This document shows, one piece after another, positions 1-6,153 of a stretch of 9,010 nt of DNA. The translations under genes were made by a program, and so were the position numbers. Position 1 is the stretch's first letter. Every line of letters starts with the position of its first letter. The notes below the pieces were generated by a model. That model did no database searches. It had not been told where the DNA came from and worked only from the letters and a program-made list of their open reading frames with translations. The stretch comes from Saprospiraceae bacterium. GTDB lineage: Bacteria; Bacteroidota; Bacteroidia; Chitinophagales; Saprospiraceae. Location: NCBI GenBank assembly GCA_004297645.1, contig SCUG01000756.1, positions 1 through 9,010 of the forward strand. The letters are read 5' to 3'.

Positions 1-39
1 ATTTGGTTCTGGCTGCATCCCGATTACCCGGATGGCTAA
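1..39 (+). CDS. Possible C-terminal end of a gene entering from the left
   Basis: Frame 1 is open from the window edge and reads IWFWLHPDYPDG before a TAA stop at 37-39. If real, it is the last dozen residues of a plus-strand protein that would converge on the minus-strand gene ending at 100. Twelve residues cannot identify a family, and the other two plus frames also stay open for a while here, so this is only a possibility. The remaining 60 bases before position 100 show no hairpin terminator that I can see. Confidence 0.25.
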   Translation: MWFWLHPDYPDG

Positions 40-99
40 AGTTTAATAGCAAATGTCAAATGGACAAAACCTGGCGTTCAAAAGTATAGCAGGGGTGGG

Positions 100-484
100 T
101 TAAAAAATTGGAGTTACTGGTTTATTACATTGAAAAAAATCCTTCATGGTGTAGCCCGTGATCGCAGCAATTGCTGCAAAAATTCCAACCCAAAGGACAA
201 CCTTTTCCCAACTCCATTTTTTTACTAAACTGTGGGCATCTTCAGGTAATTGTTCAATCATATCCAAGGCTGCGGTATTAATACGGTTCAATTCTAAATC
301 CAAATCAATGTTAGTGCTGGTGCCTCCATGCTTGTCTCGTAGATATTTTTGATAACGGGCTGAAAGAGCTAAAACTTGGTTGTGCAAATCACTATACAGA
401 TAGTGCAAGGGAAGTAAGTTGCTTGACGACTTGATTGGTTTTGCCTCCTGCAATCAGGTTGCGAAGATTAGCATTGGTAGTCAT
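100..484 (-). CDS. EAD11-like effector-associated domain with C-terminal membrane helix; reading frame broken
   Basis: The protein is spread over two minus-strand frames. Frame A starts with ATG at 482-484 and reads MTTNANLRNLIAGGKTNQVV before stopping at TAG 392-394. Frame B is open only after a TGA at 454-456, has no ATG near its beginning (its first codon is TTG at 451-453), and carries SDLHNQVLALSARYQ, then LELNRINTAALDMIEQLPED. Joined, the two give the helical pattern I associate with effector-associated domain 11 of Bacteroidota conflict systems: LRxLIAxGKT, then SDLHNQVxxLSARY, then ELNRIN. A single +1 shift somewhere around 400-430 restores it. After the domain come a Trp/Lys linker and one hydrophobic helix (about residues 84-104 of the 117-residue frame B product), then a short polar tail, so the product would be membrane-anchored. 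Known EADs are adaptor domains that pair a sensor with an effector through like-with-like contacts; no effector is visible here. The break may be a real mutation, a sequencing error, or less likely programmed frameshifting. The region looks more AT-rich than its neighbours. The domain call is from memory of the family pattern. Confidence 0.7.
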
Positions 485-577
485 GCTTAATAGGATTGGG
501 CAAATGCAATAATAAGCCGTTTTTACCATAAATTCCAGGGTCTGAAGGCTTCAGCTAGCAAAGTTCATCTCAATTCC

Positions 578-1507
578 CTACGGCGCCAATATCTTCAACG
601 CCCTTTTCAAAATCCCGAATTGCACCGGCGCCTCACCCAGAAACTCCCCATCGGCCTCCACCAAAACATTTTTTCCTTCCACTAAAATATCTTCCGCCTG
701 ATGCAGCGAAACTGCTGGGTGCAGCCCGATTTGGCTGGTATAAAATAGTGGCGTGATGAGCAGCACCTCCAGCTTGGTCACTTTTTTCACCAGCGTCAGT
801 GCCAGCTTGCCGTCGTTGGTGATGGCCTGCGGCACGAGCCGGAGGCCGCCGCCGGAGTAGCGGCAGATGCCCACGTTGATGGTGTACAGAAAATCTTCTA
901 CCGTTTGGCCATCGAAAGTTACCCGGATTTTCGGGATAGTGAACTGGAACAGGCAGCGGAAGATGAGCAACAGGTAAAAGAACTTATTGGCCATCTTCGC
1001 TCCCTGTGCTTCGGCTTTTTTTGCAACGAAAGCGTCGTAAGAAAGCCCTGCCACATTGATGAACCAGCGTTTTTCAAGTTGGCCGTTTTTGTAAAAGGTG
1101 AGCCAGCCCACGTCCTGAAATGTCGTTTTACCGTGTTGAAAAAAATGGAGCCAGCGACCGAAATCCTTGGGGATGCGATGCTCTTTCACCCAGTCGTTTC
1201 CGGTGCCGATGGGCAGCAAGGTAAAAGTAACTTCTTCGGGTGGGCAGGTAGTCTGTTGAAAAATGCCGTTCACCACCTCGTGCGCCGTGCCGTCGCCGCC
1301 AACGGCGGCGAGATGGCGGCAGCCCTGTTGCACCGCCTCTTTGGCCAGTGCGATGGCGTGGCGTTTTTCTTGGGTGAAAACCACGTCGAAAGCGATGCCC
1401 GCCATTTTCAATGCCCGCTCGATTTGTGGCCATTGCTCGCTAACTTTACCGCCGCCGGCCACAGGGTTGGCGATGAAGCGCCAGGTTGTGCCTGATTGGT
1501 TTTTCAT
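578..1507 (-). CDS. Diacylglycerol kinase-family lipid kinase (YegS/BmrU type)
   Basis: This 309-residue soluble protein has all the marks of the DAGK_cat family, which phosphorylates a lipid hydroxyl (diacylglycerol, or another lipid such as a sphingoid base) with ATP at the inner face of the membrane. The N-terminal nucleotide-binding domain has NPVAGGG (14-20), GGDGTAHEVVNG (70-81) and the PxGTGND loop (99-105). The C-terminal beta-sandwich domain has the usual NDGKL (231-235) and ADGE (285-288) motifs. Length is typical for the bacterial stand-alone enzymes. The ATG at 1505-1507 was chosen because the next residues lead directly into the first beta strand (WRFIANP). It is transcribed away from the gene at 1677 across a 169-bp spacer and ends with TAG at 578-580, about 93 bases before the EAD gene in the same direction. 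The family is clear; the true lipid substrate is not shown by the sequence. Confidence 0.93.
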   Translation of the reverse strand: MKNQSGTTWRFIANPVAGGGKVSEQWPQIERALKMAGIAFDVVFTQEKRHAIALAKEAVQQGCRHLAAVGGDGTAHEVVNGIFQQTTCPPEEVTFTLLPIGTGNDWVKEHRIPKDFGRWLHFFQHGKTTFQDVGWLTFYKNGQLEKRWFINVAGLSYDAFVAKKAEAQGAKMANKFFYLLLIFRCLFQFTIPKIRVTFDGQTVEDFLYTINVGICRYSGGGLRLVPQAITNDGKLALTLVKKVTKLEVLLITPLFYTSQIGLHPAVSLHQAEDILVEGKNVLVEADGEFLGEAPVQFGILKRALKILAP

Positions 1508-1582
1508 TTTGTCGACTTAGCTGGTGCCAATGTGGTTTTTAACCTTTAAAGTTGGCTCATGTAGGTTTAACGTGAAAGTTGA

Positions 1583-1613
1583 GGGCTTTTGGGGGCGTTC
1601 CGCCCCCAAGCCC
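1583..1613. repeat. GC-rich hairpin in the divergent spacer
   Basis: A perfect 9-bp inverted repeat, ttgggggcg (1589-1597) and cgcccccaa (1601-1609), encloses a 3-base loop. After a two-T bulge on the left, four further G-C pairs (1583-1586 with 1610-1613) extend it. It lies in the 169-bp spacer between the lipid kinase and the gene at 1677, about 60 bases before that gene's ATG. It has no T-run on the plus side that would make it a standard terminator. It may be a REP-like repeat or an mRNA leader structure. No clear TAnnTTTG promoter element was found in this spacer on either strand. Confidence 0.6.
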
Positions 1614-1676
1614 CCTTTGCACAACCTGCCCCGTGCCAAAGGCCGGGGAAATCTCCTAAACTCTCATCAACCTCTT

Positions 1677-2273
1677 ATGAAGAACCTTTGGAGCCAAATA
1701 ACAGGCCTGTTCAAGACAGTGGAAGAAAGTTCATCTTCCAACCCCGTCATCCACGAACTCATCGAGCGGGGGGCGGAGGAACTGGCGCTTTACGAGGGCT
1801 GGAAATGCTCCTTAGTCTGCCGTCGTCTCACCGAATGGCTGTGGCACCAATACGGCATCTGGCAGGCACTCCCCGGCGAGGTGGACGAAACGATAGACTT
1901 CCTCGACACACCATCTTGCAAAGGCTTTGCCGTACATTTTCACAAAACGAACTACTCCCGCCGCGATGCGCGCCACCTCTTCGACTACCTCAAAGAGCGG
2001 GTGCTCACGCTGCCATACCGCTGCCAAATATCCGACACCCGCACCTATTCGCAAAAAGATTGGGTGGAAACGGTGGAGCGCCACTACCTCAAACCGAAAC
2101 CCGGTTTTGCGGAGCCTTCCAAACTCAATCAGCGTTTCGGCAATGTGACCATCGAACTGACGCTCCGCAATGATGCCGTTCATAACCTCAAATTCCGGGC
2201 AACGAGCTATAACGACCACCTCTACGCCAGCGCTGAAGATTTTAAAGATTTGATGCAAGCGGTTCTGGAGTGA
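1677..2273 (+). CDS. Uncharacterised soluble protein, 198 residues
   Basis: I do not recognise this family. The ATG at 1677 gives a product starting MKNLWSQITGLF. An upstream in-frame ATG at 1524 would add 51 residues, but those are low-quality (Pro/Gly/Arg-rich) and read through the GC-rich hairpin, so the later start is preferred. The product has no signal peptide and no membrane segment. It is rich in Trp, Tyr and His, with a helical N-terminal third (NPVIHELIERGAEELALYEG), a central mixed part containing two Tyr-Ser/Arg-rich stretches (YSRRDARHLFDYL and the TYSQKDW segment), and a strand-rich C-terminal part (RFGNVTIELTLRND). No catalytic motif is obvious. It ends in tandem in-frame stops (TGA TAA). 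Its neighbour lgt follows 129 bp downstream on the same strand with its own possible promoter, so joint transcription is not assured. The codon pattern and protein-like composition make it a credible gene. Confidence 0.8.
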   Translation: MKNLWSQITGLFKTVEESSSSNPVIHELIERGAEELALYEGWKCSLVCRRLTEWLWHQYGIWQALPGEVDETIDFLDTPSCKGFAVHFHKTNYSRRDARHLFDYLKERVLTLPYRCQISDTRTYSQKDWVETVERHYLKPKPGFAEPSKLNQRFGNVTIELTLRNDAVHNLKFRATSYNDHLYASAEDFKDLMQAVLE

Positions 2274-2300
2274 TAAAGTGAGAGGGGTGGATTCCTTTTT

Positions 2301-2308
2301 TATCTTTG
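2301..2308 (+). promoter_or_regulatory. Possible Bacteroidota -7 promoter element for lgt
   Basis: TATCTTTG matches the TAnnTTTG -7 consensus used by the main sigma factor of Bacteroidota. It lies 94 bases before the lgt ATG, right after the previous gene ends, which is a sensible place for a promoter. I see no good TTTG-like -33 element at the expected distance upstream, so the match could be chance. Confidence 0.35.
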
Positions 2309-2370
2309 CCCATCTGTTGAGAAAAAATGGGTTTCATCATTTTGGAACGTTGCCTCCTCCCTGCTGCAAC

Positions 2371-2398
2371 CCGAAATCCGAAATCCGAATTACGAAAT
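2371..2398 (+). repeat. Four tandem 7-bp units just before the lgt start
   Basis: Four heptamers follow each other: ccgaaat, ccgaaat, ccgaatt and acgaaat. The array ends four bases before the lgt ATG at 2403 and so occupies the place of the ribosome-binding region. Two units are identical and two carry one or two changes. Slippage in such an array would alter the leader next to the start codon. Confidence 0.75.
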
Positions 2399-2402
2399 CA
2401 AA

Positions 2403-3572
2403 ATGTATCCAGACCTATCCTACCTTTTCCACGACCTGTTCGGCACGCAGCCAGACAACTGGACTTCTGTGTTCAAGACCTTCGGCATGATGCTCGTCAT
2501 CGCTATTTTGACGGCGGCCTGGTTTTTTTACATTGAACTGAAGCGCAAAGCAAAAGAGGGGCTTTACCAGCCTTCTAAAGTAAAAGTGGTGACGGGCGAA
2601 CCGGCCACCATGTGGGAGCTGGCGTCCAACGCCATCTTCGGTTTTTTGGTGGGCTTCAAAGTGGTGTATATCGTGCAGCATTTTCAGGAGTTCAAGGGCG
2701 ATGCGGCGGGGGTGCTCCTCTCCGCTAAAGGCAGTTTTCTGGCGGGGTTGGCATTTGCAGCGGTGTTTGCCGCCATGCGTTGGTGGGAGAAGAAAAAACA
2801 GGCACTACCCAAGCCCAGGGTGCAGGTCATTGACGTTTATCCCCACGACCGCATAGGCGACCTGACCGTCACGGCAGCTATCACGGGCATCCTCGGTGCC
2901 AAGATTTTTGCCATCCTCGAAGCACCAGCCGGGTTTATGGCCGACCCCTTCGGCACCTTCTTTTCCGGCAGCGGATTGGCCATTTACGGCGGCCTCATCT
3001 GTGGCTACCTCGGCGTCACCTGGTACCTTAAGCGCCACCACATCCCCTTTTGGCCGACGGCCGATGCCGTAGCACCAGCGCTTATAATTTCTTATGGTGT
3101 GGGCCGCATCGGTTGCATGATGGCCGGCGACGGCGACTGGGGCATCACGGCAGCCCCGCAGCCCGGTTGGTGGTTCCTGCCCGACTGGATTTGGTCGTTC
3201 GATTTCCCCCAAAATGTAAACCGTGACGGCATCCCCATCGAGGGCTGCCAGTGGATATATTGCAACCGGCTCGAAAACCCCGTCTATCCTACGCCGCTTT
3301 ACGAAATCTTCGCTTCTTTTCTCATCGGCGGCATCTTGTGGGGCCTTCGCAAACGCCTCACCATTCCCGGCATGTTGTTTTTCGTGTACCTCATCCTCAA
3401 CGGCTTCGAGCGCTTTTGGATAGAAAAAATCAGAGTTAATGTAAAATACGAATGGATGCCGCTTCAGCCAACGCAGGCAGAAATTATTGCAGCGCTGTTT
3501 TTCTTAGTGGGCATCGTGGGAGTAGTGTGGTTGTGGAAGCGAAATGGGAAAAAAAATCCCCGGCAGGCCTGA
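2403..3572 (+). CDS. lgt: Prolipoprotein diacylglyceryl transferase
   Basis: Lgt is an inner-membrane enzyme that moves the diacylglyceryl group of phosphatidylglycerol onto the lipobox cysteine of prolipoproteins, the first step of lipoprotein maturation. The 389-residue product is polytopic, with hydrophobic segments near residues 28-44, 68-92, 108-127, 154-175, 188-208, 219-238, 302-316, 322-336 and 361-378. Family motifs are present: SGLAIYGGLICG (190-201), the signature GVGRIGCMMAGDGDWG (232-247), PTPLYE (296-301), and GFERFWIEKIR (334-344). The protein is about 100 residues longer than E. coli Lgt. Part of the extra length is a segment (about 248-295) between signature and PLYE that is rich in Trp and holds two cysteines. 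The ATG at 2403 follows an A-rich stretch and a tandem repeat rather than a Shine-Dalgarno site. At the position I align with the conserved Glu of the E. coli signature (GRIGNFINGE) there is Asp, and Tyr stands where E. coli has the His before GGL. The overall assignment is firm. Confidence 0.93.
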   Translation: MYPDLSYLFHDLFGTQPDNWTSVFKTFGMMLVIAILTAAWFFYIELKRKAKEGLYQPSKVKVVTGEPATMWELASNAIFGFLVGFKVVYIVQHFQEFKGDAAGVLLSAKGSFLAGLAFAAVFAAMRWWEKKKQALPKPRVQVIDVYPHDRIGDLTVTAAITGILGAKIFAILEAPAGFMADPFGTFFSGSGLAIYGGLICGYLGVTWYLKRHHIPFWPTADAVAPALIISYGVGRIGCMMAGDGDWGITAAPQPGWWFLPDWIWSFDFPQNVNRDGIPIEGCQWIYCNRLENPVYPTPLYEIFASFLIGGILWGLRKRLTIPGMLFFVYLILNGFERFWIEKIRVNVKYEWMPLQPTQAEIIAALFFLVGIVGVVWLWKRNGKKNPRQA

Positions 3573-3610
3573 GAAAATTGGCAGTGTAATTAGTTGGGTT
3601 CTGAAGTGAA

Positions 3611-3644
3611 AAGATTAGAAAGCCCGTCAGGGATTTCTAATCTT
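3611..3644. repeat. 11-bp perfect stem-loop after lgt
   Basis: The arms aagattagaaa (3611-3621) and tttctaatctt (3634-3644) are perfect reverse complements around a 12-base loop (gcccgtcaggga). It begins 39 bases after the lgt stop codon. The stem is AT-rich and is followed by GGAATGG rather than a T-run, so it is not a standard intrinsic terminator, though it could protect the 3' end of the lgt transcript or be an intergenic repeat. Confidence 0.7.
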
Positions 3645-3661
3645 GGAATGGTACCCTGGCG

Positions 3662-3786
3662 GTATCCGTTCAATAAATTATGGTAGTTCCTTCGAGCGGC
3701 AGGGTTTTGAACCCTGCGTTTTCGTACCTGAAACGCAGGGTTCAAAACCCTGCCGCTCGAAATACCAGCATTTATTGACGGGATAC
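3662..3786. repeat. 125-bp nested inverted-repeat element (MITE- or REP-like)
   Basis: The core is a perfect 31-bp inverted repeat (3691-3721 against 3731-3761) with a 9-base loop. The symmetry continues outward imperfectly: gtatcc (3662-3667) against ggatac (3781-3786), caataaat (3671-3678) against atttattg (3770-3777), and tggta (3681-3685) against tacca (3763-3767). Each arm also contains gcagggttttgaaccctgc (or its complement), an 8-bp hairpin with a 3-base loop, so the element can fold as one long hairpin or as two short ones. There is no open reading frame inside. I see no clear target-site duplication. It could be a miniature mobile element or a REP-like intergenic repeat. Confidence 0.85.
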
Positions 3787-3787
3787 G

Positions 3788-4134
3788 AAATATTCACTTT
3801 CAGGCAGCCTCCAACGGGATGATTACGATTGCAGCGTGGACAAATCATTCAACAATATCCGGACGTCCGCCAGAATGTGCGAGGCACATAAAAATTTACC
3901 TCCGCCGGCGAATCAATCCTGATTATTCTTAACTTCAAGCCTCCAAAGTGCGATCACGATAAAGTCAAATACCTTGAATCCGAATCTGGGTTTGAAGGAA
4001 TCCAGCATATACATGGTTGGGATAAGAAACATCAGTGAACGGAGAGTTCTGTTGGCCACATCCCGCGCGGTTGGGTCTGAGGCGTTGTACTCCGCTCTTG
4101 TTGATTTTAAACGTAGAATAATAAACACAAAAAA
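3788..4134. other. Non-coding stretch and leader before the hydroxyacyl-CoA operon
   Basis: No convincing gene is visible in these 347 bases. A 10-bp palindrome cggacgtccg is at 3860-3869. Two related segments, agcctccaacgggatgatta (from 3806) and agcctccaaagtgcgatcac (from 3938), are imperfect direct copies 132 bp apart. The last bases before the operon start (aataataaacacaaaaa) form the A-rich leader typical of Bacteroidota genes lacking a Shine-Dalgarno site. I found no TAnnTTTG match here, so the operon promoter is not located. A 78-codon minus-strand frame (3913-4149) crosses the region but starts inside the next gene. Confidence 0.5.
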
Positions 4135-6153
4135 ATGGGATACAAGCACAAAGGCTTTGACATTTCAAAAGTGACCGTGATTGGAGCGGGGCAGATAGGC
4201 CCCGATATCTGCCTGCATTTTTCAAAAGTATTTTGGAAGGACCATGTCGGGTTCGTCCTCCTCGACATCTCCGAAGATGCGCTGGCAAATGCAAAAGGAA
4301 AGATAGAGCGCAAGATTGACAAGGGCCGGGAAACAGGGGCCTTCAAACCTGAGATGGCTGAAGCGATGAAGAACAGCATCACCTACACCACTGATTACGG
4401 CAATGCCGCTGGTTCGGACATCGTGTTAGAAGCAGCGACGGAAGATGAAAGGATAAAAGACCTCATCTTCAGGCAGGTGGAGGCCCAAACGGACGCTCAT
4501 TGCCTGTTCTTCTCCAACTCCTCCCACATGAAACCGGAGGTCATTTTCAAGAACATCGCGGATAAAAAGCGGGCAATGGTCACGCACTATTTCTTCCCGG
4601 CGGAGCGAAATCCGGTAGTCGAGGTAGTGCCCGGCACGGATACCAGCCCCGTGTTGGTAAAGAATGTGATGAGCCTTTATGAGGCCATTGGCAAAGTGCC
4701 CATCGAAGTGAAAAGCAGCTACGGTTACGCCATAGACCCCATTTTCGAAGGGCTGTGCGAGCTGGCTATTCTTTGCTTAGAGAAAGGGTACGGCACCGTT
4801 AAGGAGATAGATATGATGGCGCAAAAAACATTGCACCAGGGCGTTGGCCCCTTCACCGCCCTGAACCTCACCGGCGGAAATCCCATCACCAATCACGGAT
4901 TGGAGGAAATGCGTAAGACCCACATCCAATGGTTCCGCTCACCAAAGACATTGCAGGAACACACTGCATCGGAAAGCAAGTGGGACACGGCAAAAAGAGG
5001 CGGGCAGGTGGAAGTCGCTCCCGAAAAAGCCGCCATGCTCCGCAAACAGTTTTTGGGTGGTTACTTCGCTTTGGCAAGCTACATCATGGACCTGGGCATT
5101 TCCAATACAGATGACCTCGACATGGCCACGGAAATCGCATTGGTGATAGCGCCGCCTTTCTCCCTGATGAACAAGACCGGCATTGATGAAAGCTACAATT
5201 TAGTTCAGGAGTGGTGCAGGGAACACACTGATTTCCCTTTCCCAAAATCATTGGAGCAAGCCAAAGCTGCCGGCGGCTGGAAGATTTCCAATATCGTACG
5301 CTCCACACACGACAAAGTAGCAGTGCTCACCATTCGCAGGCCTCAGGTGCTCAATGCCCTGAATTTGCAAGTGCTCGCACAGTTGCAAGAAGAAGTGCAA
5401 ATGGCCGAAGCTGACAGTGGCATAGAAGCCATTGTCATTACGGGTTTTGGCACAAAAGCTTTCGTATCGGGTGCCGATATAGGTATGCTGGCTTCATTGA
5501 AAACCCCGGAGGAAGGGTACGGCAATTCGCACAGCTTCCAGCAGTACCTTAATTACATAGAGCAATGCAAAAAACCCGTGGTGTGCGCCCTGAACGGCTT
5601 TGCCTTTGGAGGCGGCAATGAGCTGGCAATGTCTTGTACGGCCCGCATCGCTAAGAAAGGCTTGCCAGTAGCAGCCTGTCAGCCGGAAGTGAACTTAGGT
5701 TTTATCGCCGGTGCCGGCGGTACACAGCGTTTGCCTCGCCTTGTGGGCGTTGATGTCGCCGCAGAAATTCTCCGCACGGCCCGGCCGGTTTCCGGAAAAG
5801 AAGCCATAGCCATCGGCCTCGTTGACCGGGAGGCAACGGGCGACCTTATTGAAGATGCCGTCGTTTTTGCAAAAGAACTCGCTGCCGGAAAGGTCAGCCC
5901 CCACCTTCTCCCTAAAACTCCTTTGGGCGGTACATTTTCTCCCAAAAATATAGACACCGGCCATCTCAGTAAAAAGATTGACAGCATCCTCACGCGGGCA
6001 ATTTATGAAGGCATCAACCTTACATTGCAAGAGGGGCTGGAGCTCGAATCCCGCCTTTTTGGCGAATGCCTGCTCACGGAAGACATGAAAATCGGGTTGG
6101 AAAATTTCATGAAAAACGGCCCGAAAATTAAAGCTGAATTTAAGCACAACTGA
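4135..6153 (+). CDS. 3-hydroxyacyl-CoA dehydrogenase/enoyl-CoA hydratase fusion, dehydrogenase first (FadN-like order)
   Basis: This 672-residue soluble enzyme should catalyse two steps of beta-oxidation: hydration of an enoyl-CoA and NAD-dependent oxidation of the resulting 3-hydroxyacyl-CoA. The N-terminal half is the dehydrogenase: a Rossmann motif GAGQIG (17-22), the SNSS segment (127-130), and the catalytic pair His151 (in THYFFP) and Glu163 (in VVEVVPG). A helical dehydrogenase C-terminal part follows (about 196-340). The crotonase domain starts near residue 390: SGADIG (445-450) for the oxyanion hole, GGGNELA with Glu496, and PEVNLGFIAGAGG with Glu518. Both crotonase glutamates are present. 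E. coli FadB and FadJ have the opposite order (crotonase first); dehydrogenase-first fusions occur in FadN/YusL and in archaeal crotonyl-CoA hydratase/3-hydroxybutyryl-CoA dehydrogenases, which are nearer in size. The residue after HYF is Phe where most family members have Asn. The ATG at 4135 lies after an A-rich leader and three residues before the start of the ordered fold. Its stop overlaps the next start by one base (TGATG). Confidence 0.92.
   Translation: MGYKHKGFDISKVTVIGAGQIGPDICLHFSKVFWKDHVGFVLLDISEDALANAKGKIERKIDKGRETGAFKPEMAEAMKNSITYTTDYGNAAGSDIVLEAATEDERIKDLIFRQVEAQTDAHCLFFSNSSHMKPEVIFKNIADKKRAMVTHYFFPAERNPVVEVVPGTDTSPVLVKNVMSLYEAIGKVPIEVKSSYGYAIDPIFEGLCELAILCLEKGYGTVKEIDMMAQKTLHQGVGPFTALNLTGGNPITNHGLEEMRKTHIQWFRSPKTLQEHTASESKWDTAKRGGQVEVAPEKAAMLRKQFLGGYFALASYIMDLGISNTDDLDMATEIALVIAPPFSLMNKTGIDESYNLVQEWCREHTDFPFPKSLEQAKAAGGWKISNIVRSTHDKVAVLTIRRPQVLNALNLQVLAQLQEEVQMAEADSGIEAIVITGFGTKAFVSGADIGMLASLKTPEEGYGNSHSFQQYLNYIEQCKKPVVCALNGFAFGGGNELAMSCTARIAKKGLPVAACQPEVNLGFIAGAGGTQRLPRLVGVDVAAEILRTARPVSGKEAIAIGLVDREATGDLIEDAVVFAKELAAGKVSPHLLPKTPLGGTFSPKNIDTGHLSKKIDSILTRAIYEGINLTLQEGLELESRLFGECLLTEDMKIGLENFMKNGPKIKAEFKHN

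Noticed and set aside
542..554. Palindrome ctgaaggcttcag after the lipid kinase as a terminator
   Set aside because: The stem closes with almost no loop, is short and has no T-run in the minus direction.
905..1495. A 196-codon plus-strand frame opposite the lipid kinase
   Set aside because: The minus strand carries complete DAGK motifs over the same bases; the plus frame is a shadow with no family pattern.
1524..1676. N-terminal extension of the 198-residue protein from the ATG at 1524
   Set aside because: The added 51 residues translate a GC-rich hairpin and look non-coding; the ATG at 1677 gives a better N-terminus.
1812..2258. A 148-codon minus-strand frame opposite the unrecognised protein
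   Set aside because: It resembles no family, and the plus frame has the better start, a tandem stop and the same direction as lgt. As neither strand has a known family, this rejection is less secure than the others.
3611..3786. The two neighbouring hairpin structures as a CRISPR array
   Set aside because: There are no regularly spaced direct repeats with unique spacers; the symmetry is inverted, not direct.
3913..4149. A 78-codon minus-strand frame with a hydrophobic C-terminal half
   Set aside because: Its start lies inside the first operon gene, no leader or family motif supports it, and an overlapping minus frame (3965-4294) is equally open. It may be a remnant but cannot be supported as a gene.
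3974..4174. A 66-codon plus-strand frame running into the dehydrogenase fusion
   Set aside because: It overlaps the well-supported start at 4135 in another frame and resembles no family.
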